The notes: generated by a model not told the origin, from the letters alone. DNA of 64,000 bases from Microbacterium sp. zg-Y818 (GCF_030246905.1 NZ_CP126741.1:2232001-2296000), one strand, 5' to 3'; positions 32,403 to 41,590 are shown, counted from the stretch's first letter. Numbers and translations: made by a program.

Positions 32403-32870
32403 ATGACCCTGCAGATACGCGTCGACGACCTCACCGGCGAGGCCACCTGCGCGCTCATCGCCGCCCACCTCGACGCGATGCACGCGCAGACCCCGGCCGA
32501 GAGCGTGCACGCGCTGGGCGTCGAGCAGCTACGGCATCCCGACATCACGGTGTGGTCGGCCTGGGACAGCGACGACCTCGCAGGCGTGGGCGCCCTGCAG
32601 CGGCGGGATGCCGCCCACGGCGAGATCAAGTCCATGCGGGTCGCCCCCACCCACCTGCGACGCGGCGTGGCTCGGGCGCTGCTGCGCCACATCATGGCCG
32701 AGGCACGTGCCATGGGGCTGGTGCGCCTGCAGCTCGAGACGGGCTCGGGGGCCGACTTCGCCGCCGCACGGGCGCTCTACCTTGGCGAGGGATTCACGCC
32801 CTGCGGGCCGTTCGCCGACTACACCGACGACCCACTCTCGACCTACTTCGCGCAAGATCTGCCGCAATAG
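32403..32870 (+). CDS. GNAT-family N-acetyltransferase
   Basis: This 155-residue protein is a GCN5-related acetyltransferase. The acetyl-CoA binding region MRVAPTHLRRGVARALLRHI (motif A, with the R-R-G-V-A loop) lies near residues 80-99, then VRLQLETGSGADFAAARALY, GEGFTPCGPFADY and a C-terminal segment typical of the YkkB/PhnO-like group. GGAGG lies 7 bp before the ATG. It is translated with the upstream EamA gene (11-bp gap), so both may act on the same small molecule. The substrate is unknown. Confidence 0.87.
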   Translation: MTLQIRVDDLTGEATCALIAAHLDAMHAQTPAESVHALGVEQLRHPDITVWSAWDSDDLAGVGALQRRDAAHGEIKSMRVAPTHLRRGVARALLRHIMAEARAMGLVRLQLETGSGADFAAARALYLGEGFTPCGPFADYTDDPLSTYFAQDLPQ

Positions 32871-32914
32871 CGCGCCACACGACCCCGACGCGCCCGGGGC
32901 TCGTGGCCACGTGT

Positions 32915-32977
32915 GCTTCGGTCGTCGCGCCTGCGCCCTTCGCCTGCCCCCGGCGGGCCATTCGCGACGACCGAAGC
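32915..32977. repeat. 63-bp palindromic intergenic repeat, copy 2
   Basis: The ends GCTTCGGTCGTC (32915-32926) and GACGACCGAAGC (32966-32977) are identical to copy 1, and the first 26 bp differ at only two positions. The middle differs more but the total length of 63 bp is the same. It lies between the convergent GNAT and ispDF genes, so it might also help end transcription. Confidence 0.75.
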
Positions 32978-32996
32978 CGCGAAGCCGCGAAGCCGC
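32973..32996. repeat. Three tandem 8-bp repeats
   Basis: GAAGCCGC is repeated three times in perfect register, beginning in the right end of the palindromic repeat copy 2. It probably arose by slippage and is non-coding. Confidence 0.7.
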
Positions 32997-33012
32997 GAGG
33001 AAGTGGCCGGGC

Positions 33013-34212
33013 TCAGGCCGGGACGATCATCGCGACCGCGAACGCCGCGACGCCCTCACCGGTGCCGGTGAAGCCCAATCCGTCGGTGGTCGTCGCCGAG
33101 ACCGAGACAGGGGCGCCGCCGAGGGCCGCAGAGAGAACCCGCTCCGCCTCGGCGCGCCGGTCGGCGAAGCGAGGGCGCCGCGCCTGCACCTGCACCGAGA
33201 CGTTGCCCACGGCCCAGCCTGCTTCGCCGAGCAGCGCGCGGGTGCGCGCGAGGAACGCGTCGGCGTGCGCACCGGCGTACTCGGGCCGGTCCGTGCCGAA
33301 GTGGGTGCCGATGTCGCCGAGGCCGGCCGCGGCCAGCAGCGCGTCGACGATGGCGTGCGCGACGGCATCCCCGTCGGAGTGCCCCGACAGCGGCTGCTCC
33401 CCCGGCCACTCCAGGCCCGCGAGCCACAGCGTCCCCTCGCCGCCGACCGCGTGCACGTCGGTGCCGACCCCCACGCGCGCGGCGGGCTGCTGGGCATCCA
33501 GGCGGCTGGCCGCCGGGTGGACGGGAGACACCAGTGACCGGGCGCGCTCGAGGTCGGCGGGAGTGGTGATCTTGAAGCTCATCTCGGAACCGTCGACGAT
33601 CACGACCTCATGACCGGCGGATGCCACCACCGCCGCGTCATCGGTGAACTCCTCTTCGGCAGCCGCGTACGCGGCATCCAGCACGTCCCGACGGAACCCC
33701 TGCGGGGTCTGCGCGGCTGCCAGCTCGGCACGGTCCACGCCCGCGATGATGCGCGCACCGTCGACCCGCTTCAGGGTGTCGACGACGGGCAGCACCGGAA
33801 TGGCGCCTGCAGCGCCAGCGCCGACCGCCGCGATGACGCGCTCGAACACCGCCGGCGGCGTGAGCGCGCGGGCGGCATCGTGCACGAGCACGACCTCGAC
33901 ATCCGACCACACCGCGTGCAGCCCCGCGGCGACCGATGCTTGACGAGTCGCGCCGCCGGAGACGACCTGCACGAGGTCGCGGCGATCGCCGGCGGCCTCA
34001 AGGGCATCGGTCTGCGCGTCGCCCTCGCGTCCCGGCGGGGCGACGACGATCACCTGCGCGCTCGGCGCGGTGAAGACGCCCTCGAGGCAGTGACGCAGGA
34101 TGGTGTGCTGGTCGAGCCCGACGAACGCCTTCGGATCGGCCGCACCCAGACGGGTGCCCGATCCGGCGGCGACGACGATGACGGCGACACGGGGAACAGG
34201 CGTGATGCTCAC
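33013..34212 (-). CDS. ispDF: Bifunctional IspD-IspF isoprenoid enzyme
   Basis: This 399-residue fusion catalyses two steps of the MEP isoprenoid pathway. The N-terminal half is IspD, 2-C-methyl-D-erythritol 4-phosphate cytidylyltransferase ([20 protein letters not shown], then [13 protein letters not shown] and [12 protein letters not shown]). The C-terminal half, from about residue 242, is IspF, MECDP synthase, with metal ligands in VGTDVHAV and [12 protein letters not shown] and the end [20 protein letters not shown]. Fused forms are known in several bacteria. It starts 35 bp downstream of the carD stop, and carD-ispD is a frequent actinobacterial pair. Confidence 0.95.
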   Translation of the reverse strand: MSITPVPRVAVIVVAAGSGTRLGAADPKAFVGLDQHTILRHCLEGVFTAPSAQVIVVAPPGREGDAQTDALEAAGDRRDLVQVVSGGATRQASVAAGLHAVWSDVEVVLVHDAARALTPPAVFERVIAAVGAGAAGAIPVLPVVDTLKRVDGARIIAGVDRAELAAAQTPQGFRRDVLDAAYAAAEEEFTDDAAVVASAGHEVVIVDGSEMSFKITTPADLERARSLVSPVHPAASRLDAQQPAARVGVGTDVHAVGGEGTLWLAGLEWPGEQPLSGHSDGDAVAHAIVDALLAAAGLGDIGTHFGTDRPEYAGAHADAFLARTRALLGEAGWAVGNVSVQVQARRPRFADRRAEAERVLSAALGGAPVSVSATTTDGLGFTGTGEGVAAFAVAMIVPA

Positions 34213-34247
34213 GCCTCGAACCTACCCGCCGACGGGTTGCGCCGGTG

Positions 34248-34730
34248 TCAGCTGGCGAGGACCTCGTCGAGGACGACGCTCGCGCGCTCCTCGTCGGTCT
34301 TCTCGGCCAGCGCGAGCTCGGAGATGAGGATCTGGCGTGCCTTGGCGAGCATGCGCTTCTCACCGGCAGAGAGGCCGCGGTCCTGGTCGCGGCGCCACAG
34401 GTCGCGCACGACCTCGCTCACCTTGATGACGTCACCCGACGCGAGCTTCTCGAGGTTCGCCTTGTAGCGGCGCGACCAGTTGGTCGGCTCCTCGGTGAAA
34501 GGTGCACGCAGCACCTCGAAAACGCGGTCCAGTCCCTCTTGACCGATGACGTCGCGGACGCCCACCAGATCGACGTTGTCCGCCGGTACCTCGATGACCA
34601 GATCGCCTTGCGTGACGTTCAGCTTGAGATACTTCTTCGTCTCGCCCTTGATCACCCGTTCTTTGACTTCGATGATCGTTGCGGCCCCGTGGTGCGGGTA
34701 GACAACCGTCTCGCCAACCTCAAAAAGCAT
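34248..34730 (-). CDS. carD: CarD-family RNA polymerase-binding regulator
   Basis: This 160-residue protein binds the RNA polymerase beta subunit and stabilises open complexes, especially at rRNA promoters. The N-terminal RID domain begins [20 protein letters not shown], and the C-terminal DNA-binding domain contains [20 protein letters not shown] with the Trp that contacts DNA. The ATG at 34728-34730 is chosen because the family always begins with this MLFEVG-like end and GAAAGGA lies upstream; an in-frame start 12 codons earlier is not credible. TATCCT at 34757-34762 (minus strand) is a good -10. It precedes ispDF. Confidence 0.95.
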   Translation of the reverse strand: MLFEVGETVVYPHHGAATIIEVKERVIKGETKKYLKLNVTQGDLVIEVPADNVDLVGVRDVIGQEGLDRVFEVLRAPFTEEPTNWSRRYKANLEKLASGDVIKVSEVVRDLWRRDQDRGLSAGEKRMLAKARQILISELALAEKTDEERASVVLDEVLAS

Positions 34731-34756
34731 GCAGTTGTGTCCTTTCGGCAACCTCC

Positions 34757-34762
34757 AGGATA
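34757..34762 (-). promoter_or_regulatory. Candidate -10 box of carD
   Basis: TATCCT preceded by TGTGG on the minus strand is close to the actinobacterial sigma-A -10 box. It stands 26 bp upstream of the carD start codon. The -35 region is not convincing. Confidence 0.4.
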
Positions 34763-34876
34763 CCACAGGCGATTTGCGCTAAGGTTTGCCGGCCTGCGGT
34801 CGATGCACCCGTCCCGGATCGCGGCACGGCACCGCGTAGACTGCTCAGGATGTCGTCTGCTTCTCCGGGAGGAACC

Positions 34877-35362
34877 GTGAAATCGCGCCTGCTCGCGTCG
34901 CTCGCTATGGGTGCTGTCGTCGTCCTCGGAGCGACCGGCTGCAACATGCTCGCCCCTCAGGCGACCACCATCGCGTACTCCCCCTCTGACGGGGTCAATG
35001 TTCCCGCTCCGGGTCCCGTCGACGTGCTCAACGCGATGGTCATCGCGAACGAAGACGGTTCCGCCGGCAACTTCATCGCCGCGTTCGTGAACAACTCGCT
35101 CGAGCCGCAGGAGATCACCGTCGCACTCGAGAACGGCGAGGCCGAGATCATCGAGCTCGACGCCGGCGAGAGCGTCAGCCTGGGCGTCGACCTCGAGCCG
35201 ATCCTCTTCACCGACCTCGGCGTGCCCGCCGGCGCCACCGTGCCGATGGCGTTCCAGACAGGCCTGGAGTCCGGCACGGTCGCCCAGATCCCGGTGCTCG
35301 ACGGCGCGCTGCCGTACTACACCGAGTTCGAGCCGGTCGAAGAAGAGTTCATCGAGGACTGA
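34877..35362 (+). CDS. Small secreted lipoprotein of unknown function
   Basis: This 161-residue protein has a lipoprotein signal (VKSRLLASLAMGAVVVLGAT followed by GC), so it should be anchored outside the membrane by the Cys. The mature part is acidic and beta-rich (EITVALENGEAEIIELDAGE) and ends with EFEPVEEEFIED. The GTG at 34877-34879 has GGGAGG 4 bp upstream; an ATG 9 codons earlier is possible but worse. TAGACT at 34837-34842 may be its -10. Orthologues next to carD or regX3 are common in related actinobacteria and are usually annotated as hypothetical; I do not recognise a domain. Confidence 0.75.
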   Translation: MKSRLLASLAMGAVVVLGATGCNMLAPQATTIAYSPSDGVNVPAPGPVDVLNAMVIANEDGSAGNFIAAFVNNSLEPQEITVALENGEAEIIELDAGESVSLGVDLEPILFTDLGVPAGATVPMAFQTGLESGTVAQIPVLDGALPYYTEFEPVEEEFIED

Positions 35363-35401
35363 GCACGGCCCTCCCCCGCGGCCTGAGCTGCGAGGGTGCC
35401 G

Positions 35402-36085
35402 TCACGCCTCGAAGCGGTAGCCCAACCCGCGCACCGTCACGAGCATGACCGGCTCACCGGGATTCTTCTCGATGCGCGACCGGATGCGCTTGATGTGCAC
35501 GTCGAGCGTCTTCGTGTCGCCGTAGTAGTCGCTGCCCCACACCCGATCGATGAGCTGGCCACGCGTCAGCACGCGGCCGGCATTGCGCATGAGCACCTCG
35601 AGCAGCTCGAACTCCTTCAGCGGCATGCTGATCTCGGTGCCGTCGACGCTCACGGCGTGGCGGTCGATGTCGAGCGTGACCCGCCCGGCGGTGAGCACCC
35701 GCTCGTCCAGGTGGTCGTCCGAGGGCGCGCTGCGCCGCAGCACCGCGCGCATGCGGGCGAGCAGCTGGCGCGAGGAATACGGCTTCGTGACGTAGTCGTC
35801 GGCGCCGAGCTCGAGCCCCACCACGATGTCGACCTCGGCGTCCTTGGCGGTCAGCATGATGATCGGCACGGTGGAGGTCGCCCGGATCTGGCGGCACACC
35901 TCGGTACCCGGCATGCCCGGCAGCATGAGGTCGAGCAGGATGATGTCCGCGCCGTCCGCACCGTACACGCGCAGCGCGGTGGGTCCGTCCTCGGCGATAT
36001 CGACGTCGAACCCCTCCCGCCGCAGCAGGTAGGCCAAGGGGTCGGCGAGATCGGGCTCGTCCTCGACGATCAAGACACGGGTCAT
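35402..36085 (-). CDS. regX3: Response regulator RegX3
   Basis: This 227-residue OmpR-family response regulator controls phosphate-starvation genes. The receiver domain (residues 1-115) has the acidic pocket VEDEPDL, phospho-acceptor Asp in IILLDLMLPGMPG, and Thr/Lys in MLTAKD and DYVTKPY. The winged-helix domain contains KEFELLEVLMRNAGRVLTRG and the recognition helix region DTKTLDVHIKRIRSRI. The ATG overlaps the senX3 stop as ATGA. The order senX3-regX3 opposite phoU, with Pst genes 8 kb away, is the actinobacterial Pho control set. Confidence 0.94.
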   Translation of the reverse strand: MTRVLIVEDEPDLADPLAYLLRREGFDVDIAEDGPTALRVYGADGADIILLDLMLPGMPGTEVCRQIRATSTVPIIMLTAKDAEVDIVVGLELGADDYVTKPYSSRQLLARMRAVLRRSAPSDDHLDERVLTAGRVTLDIDRHAVSVDGTEISMPLKEFELLEVLMRNAGRVLTRGQLIDRVWGSDYYGDTKTLDVHIKRIRSRIEKNPGEPVMLVTVRGLGYRFEA

Positions 36086-37308
36086 CGGGGCTCTCCGTTC
36101 GGAACCGCCGCGGTGGTGCGGCTGGGCTTGCTGCGGGATTTCTTCTTGCCGGGGCGCTGTTCGCCGCGCCGTGCGTCGGCATCCGGCGCCTCAGCGCGCG
36201 GCAGCCGGATCGTGAAGGTCGATCCCTGTCCGGGCTGCGACCACAGTCGCACGTCGCCGCCGTGGCGGTGCGCCGCGTGCTTGACGATGGCCAGGCCCAG
36301 TCCGGTGCCGCCGGTCTGGCGGGAGCGCGCCGCGTCGGCGCGGTAGAACCGCTCGAAGACGCGCTGCTGCTCGCTCTCGGCGATGCCGGTGCCCCGGTCG
36401 GTGACCGCGATCTCCACAACGCGGTCCGTGCCCTTGACGCCGACGCCCACACGCGACCCCGCCGAGGAGTAGGCGATGGCGTTGGCGATGAGGTTTCCGA
36501 CCGCCTCGCCGAGGATCTGGGCGTCACCCCGCACGTAGAGGCCGCGGTCCCCGCCGCGCACGAGTTCGACGCCCGCGGCATCCGCCTGCGTCTCGTGGGC
36601 CTCGACCGCCGACGCGACGATTTGGTCGATCGAGACGTCACGCACCTCGGACAGATCATCGGCGGCCTGCAGGCGGGAGAGGTTCATGATCCTGCCGGTC
36701 AACCGGCTGAGGCGCTGCGCCTCCGCGTGCAGGCGGCCGGCGAAGGTGCGCACCTGCTCGGGATCGTCGGCGGCCGATTCGATCGCCTCGGACAGCAGCA
36801 TGATGGCGCCCACGGGGGTCTTCAGCTCGTGGCTGGTGTTGGTCACGAAGTCCCGCCGCATCTCCTCCACGCGCTCGCGTTCGGTGATGTCGCGCACCAC
36901 CAGCAGCACGAGCCGCGGCGTCACGGGGTACGCGCGTGCGGCCACCAGCCGCGTCCGCGCGAGGTCGGCGTCGCGCTCCAGCCGCAGGGTCTCGGTGGCG
37001 GGGCGCTCACTGGCGCGGGCGACGCGGACGAGGGCCCGCAGCGCCTGACTGGGCAGCACCGCGCCTTCCTGCATGCCGAACAGCTCCGCGGCGCCCGATG
37101 CCGCGACCACGGTCGCGGAGGCGTCGACGACCGCCGCGGGATCCTCCATGCCCTCCAGCACAGCGTGCAGGCCGTCGGGCAGGTGCGACGATTCCTGCGC
37201 GACCGCTCGGTCGCGTGCGCGCAGCGCGAGCGCGATCAGCAGTGCGATCGATACCCCCACGAGCATGCCGGCCAGCAGGGCGAGCAGCGCCAGCCGCGTC
37301 GAATCCAT
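36082..37308 (-). CDS. senX3: Sensor histidine kinase SenX3
   Basis: This 408-residue kinase is the partner of RegX3. It has an N-terminal membrane anchor of two close hydrophobic segments (STRLALLALLAGMLVGVSIA), a PAS-like region (residues 48-130), a HisKA box with the phospho-accepting His in FVTNTSHELKTPVGAIM, and an HATPase domain with NLIANAIAYSS, DRGTGIAESE, FERFYRADAARS and GGTGLGLAIVKH. The C-terminal 40 residues are Arg/Lys-rich. I use the ATG at 37306-37308, although its GGAG is close (2 bp); a GTG 9 codons upstream lacks any site. In relatives, PhoU and Pst transmit phosphate status to this kinase. Confidence 0.92.
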   Translation of the reverse strand: MDSTRLALLALLAGMLVGVSIALLIALALRARDRAVAQESSHLPDGLHAVLEGMEDPAAVVDASATVVAASGAAELFGMQEGAVLPSQALRALVRVARASERPATETLRLERDADLARTRLVAARAYPVTPRLVLLVVRDITERERVEEMRRDFVTNTSHELKTPVGAIMLLSEAIESAADDPEQVRTFAGRLHAEAQRLSRLTGRIMNLSRLQAADDLSEVRDVSIDQIVASAVEAHETQADAAGVELVRGGDRGLYVRGDAQILGEAVGNLIANAIAYSSAGSRVGVGVKGTDRVVEIAVTDRGTGIAESEQQRVFERFYRADAARSRQTGGTGLGLAIVKHAAHRHGGDVRLWSQPGQGSTFTIRLPRAEAPDADARRGEQRPGKKKSRSKPSRTTAAVPNGEPR

Positions 37309-37380
37309 GTCTCCAGCGTAAACGGGCGGTGTCACTGCGAACGGCCGGTTTCAGCCCCGCACGGGGTGGTGCGGGATACT

Positions 37381-37420
37381 ATTCACTGGGGCGGCACTGT
37401 TCGTTAACCTTCGCCGACCA
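37381..37420. promoter_or_regulatory. Degenerate Pho-box-like repeats between senX3 and phoU
   Basis: ATTCACTGGGG (37381-37391) and GTTCGTTAACC (37399-37409), followed by TTCGCCGACC, resemble the GTTCACC-type 11-bp units recognised by RegX3/PhoP-type regulators, but the spacing is irregular. The match is much weaker than the one before pstS at 46037. It could allow autoregulation. Confidence 0.3.
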
Positions 37421-37497
37421 GAATCGCCGAGCTTGCGAATCACGCCGAGCCGCGAGGACGAAGCGGTGCTGTGCCCCGCGAAAAGGAAGGTGCCCCC

Positions 37498-38178
37498 ATG
37501 CGCGAAGTGTTCCACCAGTCCCTTGAGGACGTGCAGGGACGTCTGGTTGAGATCGCCGAGCTCGTCACGGTCGCGATCGAGAAGGCCACCCGCGCCTTCG
37601 GGACGAGCGACGTGGCACTGGCCGAAGAGGTCATCGAGGCCGACCAGGTCATCGACGACAAGGCGATCGAACTCGACGAGCTCGCCATCCAGATCCTCGC
37701 CCGTCAGCAGCCTGTGGCACGCGACCTGCGCATCGTGGTTGCTGCGCTGCGCGTGTCGGCCTCGCTCGAGCGCATGGGTGACATCGCCGAGCACATCGCT
37801 CAGCTCACCCGCATGCGCTTTCCTGAGCGCGCGATCCCGCGTGGCCTCAAGAACACGTTCACCAAGATGGGCGAGCTCGACGTGCAGGTGGCGCGCCTGC
37901 TGACCGAGTTGCTGCGTACCGAGGACCTGTCGCTGGTCGAGCAGATCCGCATCGCCGAGGACAAGCTCGATGACCTGCACATCTCGGTCTTCGAGAAGGT
38001 GCTCGGCGACAACTGGCAGGGCGAGGCTGCGGCGACGGTGGATGCCACGCTCGCGAGCCGCTACCACGAGCGTTTCGCCGACCACGCCGAGTCGGTGGCC
38101 AAGAAGGTGCTCTACCTCGCCACCGGCGACTGGGCGGCCGACCCCGAGATGCTGCTGCGCGCCCAGCAGAACGTCTGA
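37498..38178 (+). CDS. phoU: Phosphate-signalling protein PhoU
   Basis: This 226-residue all-helical protein damps Pst/SenX3 signalling when phosphate is plentiful. It has the two PhoU three-helix repeats, each with a metal-coordinating acidic box: VVAALRVSASLERMGDIAEH in the first and YHERFADHAESVAKKVLYLA in the second. The ATG at 37498 has AAGGAAGG upstream; the in-frame start 9 codons earlier is not needed. It is divergent from senX3-regX3 and ends at a strong hairpin facing gpmA. Confidence 0.94.
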   Translation: MREVFHQSLEDVQGRLVEIAELVTVAIEKATRAFGTSDVALAEEVIEADQVIDDKAIELDELAIQILARQQPVARDLRIVVAALRVSASLERMGDIAEHIAQLTRMRFPERAIPRGLKNTFTKMGELDVQVARLLTELLRTEDLSLVEQIRIAEDKLDDLHISVFEKVLGDNWQGEAAATVDATLASRYHERFADHAESVAKKVLYLATGDWAADPEMLLRAQQNV

Positions 38179-38191
38179 CCCGCACACGCGA

Positions 38192-38224
38192 AGAGGGGCG
38201 GATGCCAGTGGCATCCGCCCCTCT
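38192..38224. terminator. Bidirectional hairpin terminator between phoU and gpmA
   Basis: AGAGGGGCGGATGCC and GGCATCCGCCCCTCT form a perfect 15-bp stem with a 3-nt loop. It lies 14 bp after phoU and 14 bp after the gpmA stop on the other strand, where the two genes converge. There is no T-run on either side, as often seen in high-GC actinobacteria. Confidence 0.8.
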
Positions 38225-38237
38225 CGTGCGTGACGCG

Positions 38238-38987
38238 TTACTTCTTGCCCTGCGCGGCCACGGCGGCAGCTCCCGCAGCGGCGGCCTCGGGGTCGAGGTA
38301 ACGTCCGGGCTCCAGCGGCATCATGTCTGCACCGAGGCGGTAGACGAGCGGAATGCCGGTGGGGATGTTCAGCTGCGCGATGTCGTCGTCGCTGATGCCT
38401 TCGAGGTGCTTCACGAGACCCCGCAGCGAGTTGCCGTGGGCGGTGACGAGCACCGTCTTGCCGGCCTGCAGGTCGGGGATGATGTCGTTCTGCCAGTACG
38501 GCATCATGCGGTCGATCACGAGCTTCAGCGACTCGGTGGCGGGAATCTCGCCGTCGATGCCGACGTAGCGCGGGTCGCCGACCTGGCTGTACTCGTCGTC
38601 GGCGGCCAGGGGCGGCGGCGGCACGTCGAACGAACGGCGCCAGAGCATGAACTGCTCCTGGCCGAACTCTGCCAGCGTCTGCGCCTTGTCCTTGCCCTGC
38701 AGCGCGCCGTAGTGACGCTCGTTCAGGCGCCACGACCGCTTCACCGGAATCCACAGCCGGTCGGCGGAATCGAGCGCGATGTTCGCGGTCTGGATCGCGC
38801 GGCTGAGCACAGAGGTGTGCAGGACGTCGGGCAGCACGTCTGCCTCGGCCATCAGCCGGCCGCCGCGCTCGGCCTCGGCCTTTCCCTGCTCGGTCAGGCG
38901 GACATCGACCCAGCCGGTGAAGAGGTTCAGCTCGTTCCACTCGCTCTGGCCGTGGCGAAGGAGGATCAGTGTGTGCGACTCACTCAT
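38238..38987 (-). CDS. gpmA: 2,3-bisphosphoglycerate-dependent phosphoglycerate mutase
   Basis: This 249-residue glycolytic enzyme interconverts 3- and 2-phosphoglycerate. The phospho-accepting His is in [20 protein letters not shown] (residues 7-26), with the family blocks [46 protein letters not shown] and the second His in [20 protein letters not shown]. Length is normal. It converges with phoU at a shared hairpin; the opposite location of phoU and gpm is common in this phylum. Confidence 0.95.
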   Translation of the reverse strand: MSESHTLILLRHGQSEWNELNLFTGWVDVRLTEQGKAEAERGGRLMAEADVLPDVLHTSVLSRAIQTANIALDSADRLWIPVKRSWRLNERHYGALQGKDKAQTLAEFGQEQFMLWRRSFDVPPPPLAADDEYSQVGDPRYVGIDGEIPATESLKLVIDRMMPYWQNDIIPDLQAGKTVLVTAHGNSLRGLVKHLEGISDDDIAQLNIPTGIPLVYRLGADMMPLEPGRYLDPEAAAAGAAAVAAQGKK

Positions 38988-39038
38988 GCTTCGATCCTAC
39001 TCGGCGGGCCCCCAGCGCACCCCTGACATGATTGACGT

Positions 39039-39854
39039 ATGACGCCCTCCCCGATAGGGCAGATCACGCGCGGCACGACGAACACCAATCGGCTGCGTCG
39101 TGTCGACCGCTGGATCGCCCGTCACCCTGCGCTGCGCGCAGCCCCCGCCGACCCCCTCGTGATCGACCTCGGATACGGAGCGAGCGGCGTGACGGCGCTC
39201 GAGCTCGAGGCGCGGCTGCGCACCGCTCGGCCCGACGTCGAGGTGCTGGGACTCGAGATCGACCCGGCGCGCGTCGCGAGGGCGAACGCCCAGCTCGCCG
39301 AGGTGCGTCAGGGCGCCACCTCCTTCTCCCCCGACGCCCGGGTGTCGTTCGCCCGCGGCGGCTTCGAGGTGCCGGCGCCGCGGGCCCCCTCGGTCGTGCG
39401 GGCGTTCAACGTGCTGCGCCAGTACGACGAAGAAGACGTCTCCGCCGCGTGGCGGCGGATGTCGGCGCGACTGACCCCCGGCGGCATCCTCGTCGAAGGC
39501 ACCTGCGACGAGATCGGCCGGGTCTCGACGTGGGTCGAGGTCGGGGCGGATGCCGCGCCGCGCTCACTCAGTCTGTCGCTGCGGCTGAGCGCGCTGCAGT
39601 CGCCCTCGATCGCGGCCGAGCGCCTGCCGAAGGCGCTCATCCACCGCAACGTCCCGGGCGAGCGTGTCTACGACTTCGTGCGCGCCCTCGACGGACAGTG
39701 GCATCAAGCCGCGGTCGTCTCGCCGTTCGGCCCCGTGCACCGGTGGCGCACCGCGATGCAGGGCATGGTCGATGCCGGCTGGCCACTGAGCGCGCCCGCG
39801 CGGTGGCGGCTGGGCGAGGTCACGGTGCCCTGGAGCGCGGTCGCGCCCCGCTGA
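39039..39854 (+). CDS. SAM-dependent methyltransferase-like protein
   Basis: This 271-residue protein has the start of a class I methyltransferase fold: motif I is VIDLGYGASGVTALELEARL (residues 41-60), with the acidic motif-II residue in VEVLGLEIDPARVARANAQL. RMSARLTPGGILVEGTCDEI fits motif III. The C-terminal half has no obvious features. Orthologues adjacent to gpm in related genomes are generally annotated as class I methyltransferase or hypothetical. The substrate is unknown. A TGACATGATTGACGT segment directly abuts the ATG, so a leaderless mRNA is possible. Confidence 0.68.
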   Translation: MTPSPIGQITRGTTNTNRLRRVDRWIARHPALRAAPADPLVIDLGYGASGVTALELEARLRTARPDVEVLGLEIDPARVARANAQLAEVRQGATSFSPDARVSFARGGFEVPAPRAPSVVRAFNVLRQYDEEDVSAAWRRMSARLTPGGILVEGTCDEIGRVSTWVEVGADAAPRSLSLSLRLSALQSPSIAAERLPKALIHRNVPGERVYDFVRALDGQWHQAAVVSPFGPVHRWRTAMQGMVDAGWPLSAPARWRLGEVTVPWSAVAPR

Positions 39855-39905
39855 CGGCAGCGGCCGGCGGGCCGGGGTCCACGTCGGTCTGAGCGCGCCG
39901 GGTGT

Positions 39906-40991
39906 TCAGCGTCGGCGCGAGAGCCGGGGCAGTCGGGGGATCGAAGCGGTGGCGCCGGCGTCGGGCGGCACGATGGTCTCCTGTGCGGCGGCCACGGCGC
40001 CCCCGTCGGTGTCGACCGTCAGCGTGGCATCCACCGGCACCGAGCGTTTCACGAACGCCAGCGCGATCGGGCCCTCTTCGAAGTGCCGCGCCACCGAGGT
40101 GACCTCGCCGACGGCGTCGCCGTCGCGGCGCACGGCCGCGCCGACCTCGGGCAGCAGGGCGTCGCTGCCGTCGAGCTGCAGGGCGACCAGGCGCCGGGGC
40201 GGGTGTCCCAGGTTGTGCACCTTGGCGACGGTCTCCTGCCCGCGGTAGCAGCCCTTGTCGAGATGCACGGCGGTGCGCATCCAGTCCGCCTCGTGCGGCA
40301 ACGTACGCTCCCCCGCCTCGTTCGACGCGCGCGGCCGCCATGCGGCGATGCGCAGGGCGTCGGCGGCCAGGGTGCCGGCGAGGGCCAGTCGACCGTCCTT
40401 CGCCGCCTCGGCCAGGCGATCGAGCACCGCGCGCGGCACGACGGCCTCGCTCCAGTCGCGTTCAGCGCCGGGGTGCGGATCGGCCGGCGCGTATCCCCAG
40501 CCTCCGGCGGCGACGCCGGGCCAGGGATCCGACCACACCGCGACGGCGTCGGGAACCTCGCGCTCGACCGCGGCGGCCGTGCCGCCGACGACGGCGACCT
40601 CGTCCGACGCGTCGCGCGGGGCGACCCGCAGCCGGAAGCGCATGCGGGTGAGCCAGGCCAGCAGGCCCGCCGCATCGGCGCGGTCGACGATGAGCCAGGT
40701 GGTCTCGCCGTCGTCGATGACGGATGCCGCGTGTTCGACGTGACCTTGCGGGTCGAGGATGAGCAGCTCGGTGCTGTCGCCGGCGGCGAGGCCCGTGAGC
40801 GCCTGGGACGACAGCGAATCGAGCCACGACAGGCGGTCCTCGCCGGTGACGGCCAGCACGGCGCGGTCGCCCAGCGGTGCGAGGGCGTTGCCGGCGGCGA
40901 GTGCGCGCTGTTCGGTGGCGGGGGTGCCGAGGTGCAGCAGCCGGCCGTCGTCGACGACGGCGGCAGGCACCGAGAGGAATGGGTCGGTCAT
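39906..40991 (-). CDS. ygfZ: Folate-binding YgfZ-family (GcvT-like) protein
   Basis: This 361-residue protein is related to the T-protein of the glycine cleavage system but belongs to the YgfZ family, which supports Fe-S enzyme maintenance with a folate cofactor. The diagnostic motif KGCYRGQETVAKVHN is present, with its conserved Cys. The N-terminal tetrahydrofolate-binding part includes VTGEDRLSWLDSLSSQALTG. The ATG at 40989-40991 overlaps the upstream gene's stop as TGATG. It is the last gene of a small operon with the nitrobindin-like protein. Confidence 0.9.
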   Translation of the reverse strand: MTDPFLSVPAAVVDDGRLLHLGTPATEQRALAAGNALAPLGDRAVLAVTGEDRLSWLDSLSSQALTGLAAGDSTELLILDPQGHVEHAASVIDDGETTWLIVDRADAAGLLAWLTRMRFRLRVAPRDASDEVAVVGGTAAAVEREVPDAVAVWSDPWPGVAAGGWGYAPADPHPGAERDWSEAVVPRAVLDRLAEAAKDGRLALAGTLAADALRIAAWRPRASNEAGERTLPHEADWMRTAVHLDKGCYRGQETVAKVHNLGHPPRRLVALQLDGSDALLPEVGAAVRRDGDAVGEVTSVARHFEEGPIALAFVKRSVPVDATLTVDTDGGAVAAAQETIVPPDAGATASIPRLPRLSRRR

Positions 40992-41590
40992 CACTGCACC
41001 CGCGCCAGGCGGGCCGACGCGTGCGAGGCCAGCGGCGAGCCGAGGGCGGCGATGTCCCACGCCCACAGCAGGTGGTTGTCGACGAGGCCGTACATGCGGG
41101 TCGCGGCGGCGTAGGGCTTGGTGGATGCCGAGCGCATCACGGCATCCGTCGCGATGTCGATGCGGGGGCCGCGCACCTGGCCCATGTACAACTCGCTGAC
41201 GCCGTCGGCATGCACGAGGGCGACCTCGATGGCGAAACCGCCCTCTGGGGTGCGCATCGCTTCGATGTCGTCGACAGTGCGCGGCGGCGCCTCTGCCGTG
41301 GCCGGGAGCAGTCCGGGCCCCGCGTCGGACGCGGTGGCGGGACGACCCAGACGCCAAAAGCCGGTCTCGGCGACCAGCGGCGTCTGCGGCTCGGTGAGCA
41401 GCCGTGCCTGCGCGGAGTAGTTGAGGTAGTCGCCGCCGTCGTGGCTGAAGCTCACCCGGTGCGAGAACTCACCCTCGAGGCGCAGTCCGTCTGCCGTCTC
41501 GTAGTCGATGACCCCGGTGCCCTCCCAGACGCCGAGCAGCCACGACAGCGGTACGAGATCCGCGGGAAGGTCGGTCGGCAGCTCGATCAC
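40991..41590 (-). CDS. Nitrobindin-like (FABP/THAP4 C-domain) heme-binding beta-barrel protein
   Basis: This 199-residue protein has the nitrobindin signature WLLGVWEGTGVIDYE (GxWxGxG, residues 20-34), GEFSHRVSFSHDGGDYLNYS, ETGFWRLGRP and a late Thr/Tyr/Gly segment (KPYAAATRMYGLVDNHLLWA). Family members bind heme b and have been linked to NO or peroxynitrite chemistry. The start is most likely the GTG at 41588-41590, just 10 bp after the 37-residue membrane peptide gene; its ribosome site is weak, so coupling is probable. The downstream partner is ygfZ. Confidence 0.85.
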   Translation of the reverse strand: MIELPTDLPADLVPLSWLLGVWEGTGVIDYETADGLRLEGEFSHRVSFSHDGGDYLNYSAQARLLTEPQTPLVAETGFWRLGRPATASDAGPGLLPATAEAPPRTVDDIEAMRTPEGGFAIEVALVHADGVSELYMGQVRGPRIDIATDAVMRSASTKPYAAATRMYGLVDNHLLWAWDIAALGSPLASHASARLARVQ

